A program made the translations under genes and the position numbers. The notes under the pieces are model-generated. The model worked only from the letters and a program-made list of their open reading frames with translations. It was not told where the DNA came from and searched no databases. Positions 1 to 10,956 of a stretch of 64,000 bases of DNA are shown here, piece after piece (the stretch's first letter is position 1; the number at the start of each line of letters is the position of its first letter). This stretch comes from Lasiodiplodia sp. COLG20 (lineage: Eukaryota; Ascomycota; Dothideomycetes; Botryosphaeriales; Botryosphaeriaceae): contig VNWV01000010.1 in the NCBI GenBank assembly GCA_009801085.1, positions 868,001 through 932,000 of the forward strand, written 5' to 3'.

Positions 1-1
1 T

Positions 2-2641
2 GATAAGGACTCAAAGAAGGTCGTCGAGGACCGTACACAGGCCAAAGATGCCGCACGGAGGAGAGCGCTCGCAGACGACGAGGAGGCCCGGGAGGCGGCT
101 TTGGGCGACCTACGATTGCGTTCGCGGCAGGAATACCTCAAGAAGAGAGAGGCGGAGCAGCTCGCGTTGCTCAGGAAGCAAGTCGCGGAGGAAGAAGAGG
201 AAGAGCGGAGAGCGGGCCCTGGCGAGCTGACCCAGGCCGAGCTCGACGAATTCGCGAGGAACAGGGAAACCTTGCGCCTCGCCGAAGAGCGCCTCCGCGT
301 AGACGAGCACACCGATGGCTACGCGCTTCCCGAAGACTACATCACAGAGAAGGGCAAAATCGACCGGAAAAAGAAGGAAGAGGCCCTCTACAAGCGTTAC
401 GTGGACCGCGATGAGTACGGACGGGAGAAGTACGTCACGGAGCAGGAAGAGTGGGAGCGGGAGCAGGCTGCGAAAGCAAAAGCCCAGATCCTGCGTCCAG
501 AGCGCGTCAACGAAGGCGATTACGAGTTCGTCTTCGATGATACGCAAAAGATCAATTTCGTCGTGGACCAGGCGATGCCCGGGCAGAAGATGAGCAAGGA
601 GCAGCAGCGGCTGGCGGCCCAAATCACCGCCGCCGAAGCAAAGGCCAAGTCAATCGAGGAAACGCGGAAGTCTCTCCCTATCTACTCGTGGAAAGACCAG
701 TTGATGGAGGCGATTGCCAACTACCAGTGCGTCATTGTGGTCGCAGAGACGGGTTCCGGAAAGACGACGCAGATTCCGCAGTTCCTGCACGAAGCCGGAT
801 ACACCTCGAAAGAGGAGAACGGAAAGCCCAGGAAGATGGTGGCGTGCACGCAACCGCGAAGAGTTGCCGCCATGTCCGTCGCTGCCCGTGTGGCCGAAGA
901 GATGGGTGTGAAGCTGGGTAAGGAGGTAGGGTACTCTATCCGTTTCGAGGATAACACGGATCCGAAGAACACGATCGTCAAGTTCATGACAGATGGTATG
1001 ATGTTGCGAGAGTTCTTAACCGACCCTTCTCTCGAGAGCTACAGCGCCATCATCCTCGACGAGGCGCACGAACGCACTCTCGCTACGGACATTCTGTTTG
1101 GCTTGCTCAAGGACATTGCTCGATTCAGGCCGGATCTGAAGCTCATCATTTCTTCGGCCACCGTCGACGCTCAGAAGTTCAGCGACTACTTTGATAATGC
1201 CCCTATCTTCAACGTACCGGGTCGTCGATTCCCCGTCAGCATCTACTACACTCCGCAGCCCGAAGCGAACTACCTGGCTGCAGCCGTCACCACCGTTTTC
1301 CAGATTCACCTCAGTCAGCCGCGCGGCGACATTCTCGTCTTTTTGACGGGTCAGGATGAGATCGAGACCATGGCGGAAGACCTAGCAGAGACGTCACGGA
1401 AGCTAGGTTCTGCAGCCCCAGAACTCATCATCTGCCCCATCTATGCAAACTTACCACAAGAAGAACAGGCCAAAATCTTCGAACCCACCCCCCCGGGCAA
1501 GGTTAGGAAGGTAGTGCTCGCCACCAACATTGCTGAAACTTCCTTGACCATCGACGGAATTGTGTACGTCATTGACCCCGGATACGTCAAGGAGAATGTG
1601 TACAACCCCCGCACCGGCATGGAGTCTTTGGTTGTCACGCCGTGCAGCAGAGCCTCGGCCAACCAGAGGGCTGGTCGTGCTGGCAGAGTCGGACCCGGAC
1701 ACGCTTTCCGCTTGTACACGCGCTGGGCCTTCTATAACGAGTTAGAGGCTAATACTACGCCCGAGATTCAGCGGACCAACCTCTCTAGCACGGTGTTGTT
1801 GTTGAAGAGCTTGGGTATTAACGATCTGGTCGGATTCGACTTCATGGATGCACCTCCCGCCGACACTCTGATCCGGTCCCTGGAACTTCTCTACGCTTTG
1901 GGAGCTCTGAACGACAAGGGAGAGCTCACTAAGAGGGGCAGACAGATGGCCGAGTTTCCCGTGGACCCGATGGTTTCAGCGGCGATCCTCAAGGCTGACC
2001 AGCTGCAGTGTGTGGAAGAAGTGTTAAGCATCGTATCTATGCTCGGTGAGTCGGCGGCGCTCTTCTTCCGGCCCAAGCAGCAGAAGATTCACGCCGACTC
2101 TGCTCGCGCGCGCTTCACAATCAAGGAGGGCGGTGATCATCTCACGCTGCTCAACATCTGGAACCAGTGGGTGGATGCGGACTTTAGCTATGTGTGGGCC
2201 AAGGAGAACTTCCTGCAGCAAAAGTCGTTGTCTCGAGCGCGCGACGTGCGTGACCAGCTGGCGCGTCTCTGCGACCGGGTCGAAGTGACCATCACGTCGT
2301 GCGGGGCCAACGATCTCCACCCGATCATGAAATCGCTCGTGGCAGGCTTCTTCCCCAACGCGGCGCGTCTGCAACGCGGCGGCGACAGCTACCGCACGGT
2401 CAAGAACGGCATGACGACGTACATCCATCCGTCATCGGTGCTCACCAAGACGGGTGACAGCCCGCACCGGTTCGTGATGTACTACGAGCTTGTGCTGACC
2501 AGCAAAGAGTACATGCGTAACGTCATGCCGATACCCACACCGGCGTGGCTCAACGAGGTGGCGCCGCACTACCACAAGATGAAGGATCTGGAAGGGCTGG
2601 GGGCGGAGAACAAGAAGATGCCAAAGGGACAGAAGTTGTAG
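2..2641 (+). CDS. prp2: Pre-mRNA-splicing DEAH-box ATPase Prp2/Cdc28 (DHX16), 5' end outside window
   Basis: The frame is open from base 2 to the TAG at 2639-2641, so about 879 C-terminal residues are present and the start lies upstream. Counting from base 2, a charged N-terminal region rich in E, K and R is followed by helicase motif I GETGSGKTT (about residue 248), TQPRRVAA, DEAH (about residue 353), SAT, the LVFLTGQDEIE segment and motif VI QRAGRAGR. Winged-helix, ratchet and OB-fold regions follow, and the protein ends in a Lys-rich tail. The segment YDE-like 'GDYEFVFDD' and the overall N-terminal layout match Prp2/Cdc28/DHX16 rather than Prp16, Prp22 or Prp43. The family remodels the activated spliceosome before the first transesterification, in the nucleus, with a G-patch partner (Spp2). 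No intron is seen in this part. Identity to the subfamily is from recall of the family, not a search. Confidence 0.93.
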   Translation, partial: DKDSKKVVEDRTQAKDAARRRALADDEEAREAALGDLRLRSRQEYLKKREAEQLALLRKQVAEEEEEERRAGPGELTQAELDEFARNRETLRLAEERLRVDEHTDGYALPEDYITEKGKIDRKKKEEALYKRYVDRDEYGREKYVTEQEEWEREQAAKAKAQILRPERVNEGDYEFVFDDTQKINFVVDQAMPGQKMSKEQQRLAAQITAAEAKAKSIEETRKSLPIYSWKDQLMEAIANYQCVIVVAETGSGKTTQIPQFLHEAGYTSKEENGKPRKMVACTQPRRVAAMSVAARVAEEMGVKLGKEVGYSIRFEDNTDPKNTIVKFMTDGMMLREFLTDPSLESYSAIILDEAHERTLATDILFGLLKDIARFRPDLKLIISSATVDAQKFSDYFDNAPIFNVPGRRFPVSIYYTPQPEANYLAAAVTTVFQIHLSQPRGDILVFLTGQDEIETMAEDLAETSRKLGSAAPELIICPIYANLPQEEQAKIFEPTPPGKVRKVVLATNIAETSLTIDGIVYVIDPGYVKENVYNPRTGMESLVVTPCSRASANQRAGRAGRVGPGHAFRLYTRWAFYNELEANTTPEIQRTNLSSTVLLLKSLGINDLVGFDFMDAPPADTLIRSLELLYALGALNDKGELTKRGRQMAEFPVDPMVSAAILKADQLQCVEEVLSIVSMLGESAALFFRPKQQKIHADSARARFTIKEGGDHLTLLNIWNQWVDADFSYVWAKENFLQQKSLSRARDVRDQLARLCDRVEVTITSCGANDLHPIMKSLVAGFFPNAARLQRGGDSYRTVKNGMTTYIHPSSVLTKTGDSPHRFVMYYELVLTSKEYMRNVMPIPTPAWLNEVAPHYHKMKDLEGLGAENKKMPKGQKL

Positions 2642-3385
2642 ACTGCAGGGTTGTTGAGACTGTATATAGCTCGGTTGTACTTTATTTGGTGGGGCGGATA
2701 CTGACGGGCGGAAGGGGGAAGAGGGATGAAACAGGTGCCAGGGCGCGGGACGAGATGGCGTCAGGATCAGTTCAGGGCGCGGCTAGGCAGGGCGTGTAGG
2801 ACAAAAACAATGTTACTCGTGGTCCAAAGTGATCGTCGAGGGAGCTAGGATCGCTATGACGTCTCGGGCGCTTGCAGGGTGTGCGACAAGGGTTTCCTGC
2901 CAATCGCGCCTGCCCAGCTCAAATAACTCTGAACTCACCTCCAACGCCCCCGACCGCCCAGCGCCTACGGTTCCCTCCAACACCGGGTTTCAGTGAGTCG
3001 GTGCTACCATCCGACCGCGTCGCAATTTGCGCAGCCGCCCGCGAGCTCCACGGTCAGTTTTCGCTCCGCATGCTGCATGCACATCATCTGCCCTTGGCGC
3101 CTACCGGGTCCCCCTGCTGAACGTAGCCGCCGCGACGCGCAGAAGCATTCAAAAGCTCGCCACGTTGGGCGCTCCCATTTGCGAACATGTAAGCTGGTCT
3201 TCCATTTTCCTCTCTCATACCGCACAAGCCCGGTCGCGTTTTTCCTAGGATTTCTGTACTTGCAGCTGCTTTCCTACGTTTGTTCCGTTCCTGCATCCTT
3301 GTCTACGTCATCGTCGACCGTTTTTTTCTATCGGGAACCTATCAACGCTACTACCCAAAAGTCTTGTGTTTATTGCTTTCCAATA
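2642..3385. other. Intergenic: prp2 3' end and pil1 promoter/leader
   Basis: No coding region is supported. The 600 bases before the pil1 ATG are rich in pyrimidine tracts (for example 3170-3260 and 3290-3340), as is common for strong fungal promoters. An open frame runs from 2993 into the pil1 start without stop, but its sequence before 3386 does not look like protein. Confidence 0.6.
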
Positions 3386-4670
3386 ATGGCTATTTTTGCG
3401 TACCCTCCCCCGCCCTACACCAACGGCTCCTCCCCGCCATCCACCATTCGCGCACCTTCGCGATCCCGGTCGCTAAACCCGCTGCCCGTGCGACACAGGA
3501 ACCGCTCCCTCTCCATTCGGTCATCCAAGAACAAGGATGGCAGCGGAGATTCGTACGGCAACGGCGGCGGCAGGGGGTCGTCGTCGGCGCCACGGCACCG
3601 CTTCACCATGGCGTCGCTGCGGGGGATGCGGCAGCCGGAGCTGTCGAAGCGGCTGTACGGGCTGATCAAGTCGGAGAACCACGCCATCGGCGCGCACGAG
3701 TCGGCGGGCCGCGAGCGCGCGAGCATCGCGGCGCAGCTGAGCGAGTGGGGCGAGGCCACGGGCGACGACGCCGTGTCGGACGTCAGCGACAAGCTGGGCG
3801 TGCTGATGGCCGAGATGGCCGAGCAGGAGGACTTGTTCGCGCAGAATCTGGAGGATTACAGGGGCGTGTTGAAGCAGATTCGGAACACGGAGAGCTCGGT
3901 GCAGCCGAGTCGGGACCACAAGGCGAAGGTGCGTCCCGTTTTCGTTTTGGTGGAGATGGATTTTTTGAGCTGACCGGAGAATGAACCACAGGTCGCGGAT
4001 GAGATTGCGAAGCTCAAGTACAAGGAGCCGTCGAACACCAAGATTGTCCAATTGGAGCAGGAGCTCGTCCGCGCCGAAGCCCAGTCCCTCGTCGCCGAGG
4101 CTCAGCTCACCAACATTGTATGTTCCCCACACTACCTTTTTTTTCAAGGAAAAAATTCGCTAACTTCCCCAGACCCGCCAAAAATTCAAGGAAGCCTACG
4201 ACCTCCACCTCGCCGCCGTTATCGAGCGCGCCGAGAAACAGGCGATGCTGGCCAAGCACGCCCGCCGCGTGCTCAACCTGCTCGACGACAGCCCCATCGT
4301 GCCGGGCGAGGCGCACCCGACGTACGCCGGCGAGAGCGCAGGTCGCGACATCCTGAACGACGCCGAGGACGAGCTGCGCGCGTGGCAGCCCCGCTACGAG
4401 CCCATCTCGTCCAACGCCGCCAGCCTGGGCGCCGGCGCCATGCCCAACAGCAGCAGCGTTGTCGGCGTCGGCAGCAGTGGTGCGTCTGAGTATGCCCCCA
4501 CCGCCGTCGGCGGCGAGGTCCAGCAGAGCCGCATCGAGGGCGACGTGCACCCCGCGTACAGGACCAGCAAGGCGCGGAGCGCGAGCGGCAGCTCGGCTGG
4601 GGGCGAGAGGCAGCAGCAGCAGAACCCGCCGTATCCGGTCAGCGAGGTTGAGGAGGGTGCGATGTTTTAG
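3386..4670 (+). CDS. pil1: Eisosome core protein Pil1/Lsp1 family (BAR domain)
   Basis: Three exons: 3386-3928, 3992-4117 and 4173-4670, with introns 3929-3991 (GTGCGT...CAG) and 4118-4172 (GTATGT...CAG), both phase 0; the product is 388 aa. After a Ser/Arg-rich N-terminus comes the characteristic Pil1 block (PELSKRLYGLIKSENHAIG, ESAGRERASIAAQLSEWGEA, DKLGVLMAEM, LKQIRNTESSVQPSRD), followed by the alpha-helical BAR core with KIVQLEQELVRAEAQSLVAE and an acidic, Ser-rich tail. Pil1 and Lsp1 form half-cylinder scaffolds under furrow-like plasma membrane domains (MCC/eisosomes) and bind PI(4,5)P2. The start is the first ATG that yields the expected N-terminal YPPPPYTN...SRSR segment; the same frame is open upstream but not protein-like. 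Filamentous fungi have PilA and PilB; which of the two this is was not resolved. Confidence 0.94.
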
Positions 4671-5099
4671 GCTGACGTTCTTCTAGTAGGGAGAATGCGG
4701 ATCGGTGTGAAGACGTTTTTATGAATGACTGGAAATTGCAAGTGTACGACTGGGTATTGGATTTGAAGAGGAGGAGGATGAGAGCGGCTCCCTGCTTTTT
4801 TATGTTTGTTTGTTTGTTTGGAAGCGGCTCTGCTTTTCGTGTGTGTGTGATCATGAATGGGGCCCCCTATCATTCCGCTTGACATGGGCAGCGTTTGTCG
4901 TTGAAGGAATGATTGTCTTAATTTTGCTGGGTATGATACCTTTCTGTTTAGATGCGTATGAGTTAATGAAGAAGTGTTTGCCATCCGCTTCGGTACTTTT
5001 TCTTTGATCAATTTCGACCTGATTGGAAAGAGGAGTGCGATGGTTGCAGGAGATGTTTGTGAGATTTTAAGCGGTGCTCCTTTAAAAAGCACCTCATAC
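4671..5099. other. Intergenic downstream of pil1
   Basis: AT-rich non-coding sequence with short simple tracts (TTTG repeats near 4804-4818). No gene recognised. Confidence 0.6.
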
Positions 5100-5302
5100 A
5101 TAAGAGAATAGCATAGCTATATAATATAGCGTGAGTATGCCTCCGTAAATGAAGAAGAAACTATATAGGTAGTTGAAGCTATCGTCTGAACGAGAATGTA
5201 TAATTTTTGATTCTACATTTACATCCGGATGATAGCTCCAACTACCCATGACATGAACAAAAAAAAGTCCACGCTAGCCGTCAGCTGTGAGAAGAGACTG
5301 TA
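5100..5302. mobile_element. MITE-like nested-palindrome element, copy A (left end degraded)
   Basis: The inner palindrome runs from 5168 (GGTAGTTGAAGCTATCGTC) to 5247 (GATAGCTCCAACTACCC). The right outer arm is intact enough to recognise (CGCTAGCC, ending in GACTGTA at 5302). Sequence left of the palindrome still matches copies C and E (AGAATAG, then GAGTATGCC), but the left terminal repeat is lost. Compared with copy E the differences are largely C/T and G/A. No coding capacity. Copies B-E are at 11458, 14074, 16222 and 56430. Confidence 0.8.
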
Positions 5303-5386
5303 ACAAAAACGCTTTGTAAGTCCAAGACTCTTCTAGTGGAGCTCCGTGATAAGCTAATAGAGTATTGACATGGTCATGACGGCGAT

Positions 5387-5728
5387 ATGGGCTGCGGCCC
5401 CGACAAAAAGTCGCCCACACACCCCGACAGACATTCATATTGGGAGACCGTGGAAGCGGACTTAAGGCAGCGGGAAAAGAATGGCAAGATTGTTTTTTGG
5501 AATACCGAACGCATCAAGCCCCTAGACCCGCTGACAGCGGTACTGCTGTCGGACCCAGTCCAGAGAAGCGTCGCAAGCGCTGACCTTTCGATCCTAGCAT
5601 CTACGATGAGGAGGATAACCAAGGCGCTCGGCGGAACGAAGCCGCAGCCTAAACAGTTGCAAAGGGACGTGGTGGCCATTGCTGGGAGTTTGGAAATCTT
5701 CGACAAACATGCGCAGCTCCAAGCGTGA
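5387..5728 (+). CDS. Hypothetical protein, 113 aa (doubtful)
   Basis: A single-exon frame beginning MGCGPDKKSPTHPD and ending DKHAQLQA. It is charged, has no signal peptide or membrane segment, and matches no family I recognise. It is GC-richer than the surrounding AT-rich DNA, which favours a real or formerly real gene. It sits 85 bp right of MITE copy A. It could equally be a fragment of a larger decayed gene; no flanking exon was found. Confidence 0.3.
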   Translation: MGCGPDKKSPTHPDRHSYWETVEADLRQREKNGKIVFWNTERIKPLDPLTAVLLSDPVQRSVASADLSILASTMRRITKALGGTKPQPKQLQRDVVAIAGSLEIFDKHAQLQA

Positions 5729-6203
5729 ATCCGCAAGCACGGGGAAAAGGACAAGGTGCCAAAATATTAATATGAATCATTCGTTTGCATAAAGTCTTCA
5801 CATGTGACCAGGACATGATTTTAAGCTATTTAATCAAGGGTCTTTGAGAAGAAAAAAGTATGCGCTAAACAAAGTAAGGCAGTTGATTTGCACACTGCGC
5901 TTCTTTTAAATTGAGTATCACTATAGCTTCATCATATCCTCGAGTGGTAACCAAAAGGGTAGGGCTCATAGTAATTGTTTGAAAAGGAGAGTGTGTACTG
6001 GGGTTAATGCATGGTAGTAGGAAAAAACAACAAAGAAACAGTAACTATTGCGGCAAATAAGCAATGAAATTTGACAATTGAATTGGAGACAAAGGGAGAG
6101 GTCCGGGTACAATTACGTGTATTGCCCCCGCATTTGCCAGAGAGTATCAGGGAATTCACGGATATCTCATAGAAGCAAATCGAACATCGGCTTCCATGCG
6201 CCA
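5729..6203. other. Intergenic, AT-rich
   Basis: Nothing recognisable; strongly AT-rich sequence between the small ORF and the 3' end of the broken membrane-protein gene on the minus strand. Confidence 0.6.
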
Positions 6204-8506
6204 TCAATACCGTTTGTTGCTCTGCACCGGGTCCATGGCTCGTTTATTTTCGTCGTTCTGAAACACAATCTCCAAGTGATTGGACCCAGCCGATCGAATA
6301 TTGACGGGTTCTCGAAAGGTGTCTAACATCTCGATCCCGGCGCTCGTGTTGCGTAGTTTGTCTGTTGGAGCTGAGAGGATTGCAAGAGCTGTCAACTCGG
6401 CGATGGAATCCCACGCGCTGGAGCTTAGAGGGTTGATGAACACTATTGTGGTGTAGATTACCACGTAAAGGCAGTATATGAGCAGAATGATCAAAGAGAC
6501 GGCAACCGGAAGGCCATAGGGAGAGTAAGTTATCCCCTCGTAGTATATGCGAAAGTCCAAGCGAAGACTGTCTTTAATGGGCGTGAGAACCTCCTCCATA
6601 TATTCTTTGAATTCCTCTTCCACTTCCAGACTAGTCAGGCCAGGCCAACTGTCAGGTAATATTCGGGACATTGCGTGCGTCAATATGTTCACCAAGAACG
6701 CGGTACTCCCGTCTCGAGTGTTGGCAAGGATTCCAGGCATAATAAAATCCAGAGCGGATTTTCCTTCGGCGGTTTTCCATCCGTGGGTAAGTGAAGATGC
6801 CCAGTCCTTGGATATTCTCACGACTTTTTCGGGGGCTTTCGTTATGTTACTGAAAACAATCGCGCCGGCAAAATCGGCGTGTATCTCCTCTGTGACTCTA
6901 CTTTCTGCCCAGCCTGCCGCAAATAAACAGACTTCAGCCTGAAAAGTGTCATCTAGCTCACTGAGGAGGGTTTCAGTCTGATTAATTTAGTCGAACATTG
7001 GTTTTCCCAACAAGTGTGTGGGAGGGAGAACGACAGCAGCCAGAGATAGTTGCGGAGCATTGTCGGGAGCATCAAACCACGTAATTGTCCAAGAAGTGGA
7101 GTTCTGGTCAACTCTCGGAAGCTCGGCAGTGTTCAAAGAGATGGTCGAATTACCAGGGTCGAAGCCGTTTTGGACCACAATTGACGTGTTTGATGTGGGC
7201 CAATCCAACTCGTTGCAGACAGCTCCAACCATGGGCTGACTGTTCGGAAACCTTATCTGAATGCCCCACATGTTGTTAAAAGAGGGGTACTCCCAATCTA
7301 TATCTCTTATTGCAAATTCAGACAACACAAGCGCGCTGATTGTTGGCGTGGTTGCAAGTCGAGCGGCCCTCATAATATCGTAGTTATTCAGGTGACGGAA
7401 AATGCTTGACTGAAGTTTGCCTGCCATAGTCGACTTGATATCCCAGAAATCCATATTTGGGAGTTCTGCCACAGATGAAGGATCGTATAAGAGCGGGATT
7501 TTGAATGTACCAGAGGAATGTGACGCTTGGATAATGGCAGGGAAAGCTTCCCATGAACACTTTGACAGTGTGTCTCCTGTAATACATCGAAAGTTCGCAT
7601 GCGACAGGTTACGGGGGAATGTATCCTCATAGCTTGAGTTTGCCCATATGGATACTGAGTGGAGTTGGGAGAATTGGCGTTTTGGTATCAAGCAGACTGC
7701 GATCGAGGGACCAACTGCAGCAGCAAGTAGCAAATTGCAAGCGACAAACCCCACGAAGACAAATCTTCTCTTGCCGTTTAGGTGAGTTGAGGATACTGAT
7801 CCAAGGAACTCCAATGACCACAGGTAGTTGAGACTTGTGATTTGCAAGCCTGCAAATAGTGCACCAAAGGGAACTGGGTGGTGACCGAGGTACAACGAAC
7901 GGAGGTAGACTAGAGCCATATTTGAGATTGAAGCCTGTGTGAGCAATTCCAACAGTTTCGCAAGGAACTGCAGAGACGTAGTGGATACGTCTTTTCCCGC
8001 ATAATGTGTCTTGAGGTTGAGGATAATCAGAGTGGTGCAGGCAGCGAATGGTACAAGATGCACACTCAATCCGACCAGCGTCCTCTTCAAATTGTGATGT
8101 ATGGCCACCTTTTTTCTTTCTCCTTCCGGTAAGGATAAGAATGGAATTAACACAGCGAAAAACAGCAGTCTGAGGGTCCGGAGCAACCCAAGGAACAATT
8201 CTTTCGGCCGCTCGCGACGAGGTAACCGGCAGTCGGGATTGGAAGAACTATTCCAGGCTCTGTTAGCTAGCAGTACCTTCACACGTTGCTCTTCCTGTAG
8301 TCTTGCCTTTCGACATTCTGTTCGTTGCTGTCGTCGTTCCCAAGCAGTAGGGTTTGGAGCTGAACATCGAGGAAAGAAGACCCATCTGGACCAGATAGAG
8401 TTGATGATGCGATAGAAGCCATATCTTCCGCATTCGATGTAGAGATTGTAGCGATGCTGCCTGATGCCTTAGGATGGAATTTCCAGCTTGCATGCGCGAG
8501 GCTCAC
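6204..8506 (-). pseudogene. Broken fungal multi-pass membrane protein of unknown function
   Basis: The reading runs from an ATG at 8506 (MSLAHASWKF) to a TAG/TAA-closed end at 6204. Two defects are visible. First, the N-terminal frame (…LLLGNDDSNEQNVERQ) must switch to another frame that reads ERRQQRTECRKARLQEEQR into the long membrane part near 8280-8340; no good intron explains this, so a small indel is likely. Second, a TAA at 6987-6989 interrupts an otherwise continuous frame: the reading …HLLGKPMFD, stop, INQTETLLSELDD… continues in the same frame to the end. Hydrophobic segments include the LRTLRLLFFAVLIPFLSL region, a middle block around FVFVGFVACNLLLAAAVGPS, and a C-terminal helix VSLIILLIYCLYVVIYTTI. 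The GPSIAV(C)LIPK motif resembles an uncharacterised ascomycete membrane family, several members of which lie near incompatibility-type genes. A relic of a second copy lies at 9003-9107. Confidence 0.75.
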
Positions 8507-9002
8507 AAAGATAAGGAGAAAAGAGGTCTTGGTTCAGCTGCTTTTTAAGCCCTAGATATATCTCGTATTTAGTGGTACAGCAGTTGTTCCACGCGCATCG
8601 TGCAACGGTCTAAATCGGGTGCATCGTACAACGTCTCGGGTCTAACATGCATTATGGCGCCGCCACCTCGCAGCCATCTACAGCCTCCTCCTACAGCGGA
8701 ATACTAATGCGAAATTATTATACGGACTCTGGGATCGCTCTGGTGATATGATAGCCCGTATCATTGGTTCGTAGTCTGGGTGTTTAATTGAATTTCGCAC
8801 GAGGACGCATAACACAACGTTCAAACAGGAAGAGCAGAGCGAAAAGAAAAAGGTCTCAAAAACGTGCATATGAGTGGACTAGGTGCTGCTATCTCTTTAC
8901 ATGGGACTTCGATTGATTCCGCTTAAGGTTCGCGGCGGACTGAACTGGCATTGCCTTTTCCTCCATGATCAATACTGTCTTGTTCTGTACCGTGTCCGTC
9001 GC
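8507..9002. other. Intergenic
   Basis: No gene recognised between the broken membrane gene and the relic at 9003. Moderately AT-rich. Confidence 0.55.
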
Positions 9003-9107
9003 CTACTTTTTTACGTCGTTCTGAAACACAGTCTTTAAGTGGTTAGACTCAGCTGCTCGAATGTTCACCGGCTCTTGGCAGGTGTCCAACATCTCGATCC
9101 CGGCGCT
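9003..9107 (-). pseudogene. 3' relic of a second copy of the 6.2-8.5 kb membrane-protein gene
   Basis: Read on the minus strand, 9107 to 9003 encodes SAGIEMLDTCQEPVNIRAAE then SNHLKTVFQNDVKK and a stop. This aligns with the C-terminus of the gene at 6204-8506 (SAGIEMLDTFREPVNIRSAG then SNHLEIVFQNDENK). Similarity stops abruptly at 9107. At the DNA level the two are clearly homologous, so this is a truncated duplicate, not chance. Confidence 0.85.
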
Positions 9108-9207
9108 CCTGCCCCAGCAACACGAAATCGCTCACGCACCATTGACTCCACCAGCCCACCGTTCAAATTGAAGTACGCATGCCCTTCTTTTCACCTTGAT
9201 GCTCATG

Positions 9208-10956
9208 TCAGCCATCGTACGGCCAGTCTTTTTCATAGACCCAGCCATTCTTTACAAAAATCTTCCTGTACTTGGCCAGCTTTCTTTTGGACTTTCTATA
9301 TTTTTCATGGCTGATTGAGCCGTACCAGGGCATGAGGTCTCCCATGCGTGCTCTCAGGTGACCCTCGATGTCGCATCCATCTTGCCATTTTTTCATGGCT
9401 CTGCGGATACTTCTGATATTCCTGTGCGTCAGCCTGACCGGAAAAGCAGCGTCTTCTCGACTCTTCTTCCGAAAAAACGGCAATACCTTCTTCTTCTTTC
9501 ATAGCCTCTGCAAGCGGATCACCGTATCTGCCATGTCCGCTTGGTGCTCGTCGAAAATGCGCTCCCCCTGACCAAGAAAGGAACCTGCAGTTGTGCCCTG
9601 ATATTTTTGCGCATGAAGGACGTCGGGCCTTTGGTTCAGGCGTAGCACCTCTCTCGACAGATTCTCCAACTTGCACGAACCGCTAAAATGCTCATCATAC
9701 AAGTCCTCGCTACAGGCCGGCTCATTATCCTCATACCCGTACGCAGCATCAGATTTTCGAACCCAGTGGTGGAAGTAAGGAAGTTCCATCTCCTGCTTGT
9801 AAAGAGGAGCGATCTGTGTACCATCCCATCCAGTAATACCGGTGATCTTGCCGTAGTCGTGGGTGTCGACAAGAATACACTCTATAGAGAGACGATTGTG
9901 CCACAGGCGGTACTTTAAGATTGTCGGGTAAGTCGGAACGATATGCTCAAGAAGTTGTAGATATATACTACTGATACGATAGTTTTTTGCAGCCGTAGGT
10001 CTGTAAGATACCGGACCAAGAAGCGAGTCCAAAGCCTGGGGAAGTTGCGGCGCTGTATCCGTTGCTAGTAACTCTCGGTTAACGATGGCTTTAAGAAAGT
10101 CGATAGAGCTGTCCCCTGTATTCCTCTCAATTAGCGAGGAGAAGAAAAAAAAGAAACGTTAGAAGCCTTTCGGTGGAACAATTGCTTACAAGGACCTCGG
10201 TCGCATTTGAGATTGCATCGACCATTTAGCAACCATGAATGACCCACTACTGGTCCGATTACGAATCTTGGATCCTTGACGTCTTCTCCTTTCGAGTTGG
10301 TGTACGCAAAGGCATTAGCGAGAGCGACATCGCCTTTATAGTATATTGCGCCGATACTACGGAAAGTCATGTCCAGAAAACGTGTCTCTAAGTATGCAAT
10401 CTGTCTTGCAAGCGCTTCTATGTGCGATTTGGTAATCTTTTTTGGTTTCCCAGATGCTTTGAAGGGGAATACCGGGAGCTTTCTTCATAAGGATGTATTC
10501 AGCGCCCACGGGGTTCTCAGCGCTGGAGTTCCAATCCAACACTTCCGGGACAGGTAACTTCAGAGCAGATCGGGCCTTTTAGATAGAAGGGAAAATCATC
10601 AATATCTGAGAAGATGCGACGTTCACGTATGGGGGTATGTGTATACTCACAAAGTCCATCGTGGCGACCTGATTCGCGCAAGTCAAATGCGGAATGCTAA
10701 CGTGCGGCAGGGGTATTTTGGCGACTAAGCGTCTTCCATTTCGCATTAGAAGCTCGTAGCACTTGTGGTAGTGATCCTCCGAGATTTTGGTGATACTTTT
10801 GCAAGACGCTCCGTTAGTGGCTCGTGACGCGGCGTGTATAAGGGCGTCCACGTTGAAGTCAACCCGGTGCATAGCTGTAAAGGTGGCTTCATCGGCTACA
10901 AAGCGGTCACGCGTCCATCTGAACAGGCTCCCCTCGTCTGTCATATTTATTGTCAT
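9208..10956 (-). pseudogene. Decayed AIM9-like aminoglycoside-phosphotransferase-fold kinase
   Basis: Minus-strand exons 10956-10651, 10575-10190 and 10115-9208, with introns 10650-10576 and 10189-10116, restore family landmarks: LFRWTRDRFVADE, RRLVAKIPLPH (ATP-binding Lys), NQVATMDF, PVPEVLDW, NPVGAEYILMKKAPG, FVIGP, DRGPW and a C-terminus ending EKDWPYDG. Two breaks disable it: the T6 run at 10438-10443 (A6 on the coding strand) shifts frame after SIWETKK, and a TGA at 9499-9501 interrupts the C-terminal part, whose frame then continues. The catalytic loop, usually HPDLHxxN in this family, reads HNRLSIEC, lacking the Asp and Asn, and the IDW metal-binding site reads TGW. So even the ancestral protein may have lost activity. 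Family function: poorly known kinases linked to mitochondria in yeast (Aim9) and greatly expanded in fungi. The ATG at 10944 is an alternative start. Confidence 0.82.
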
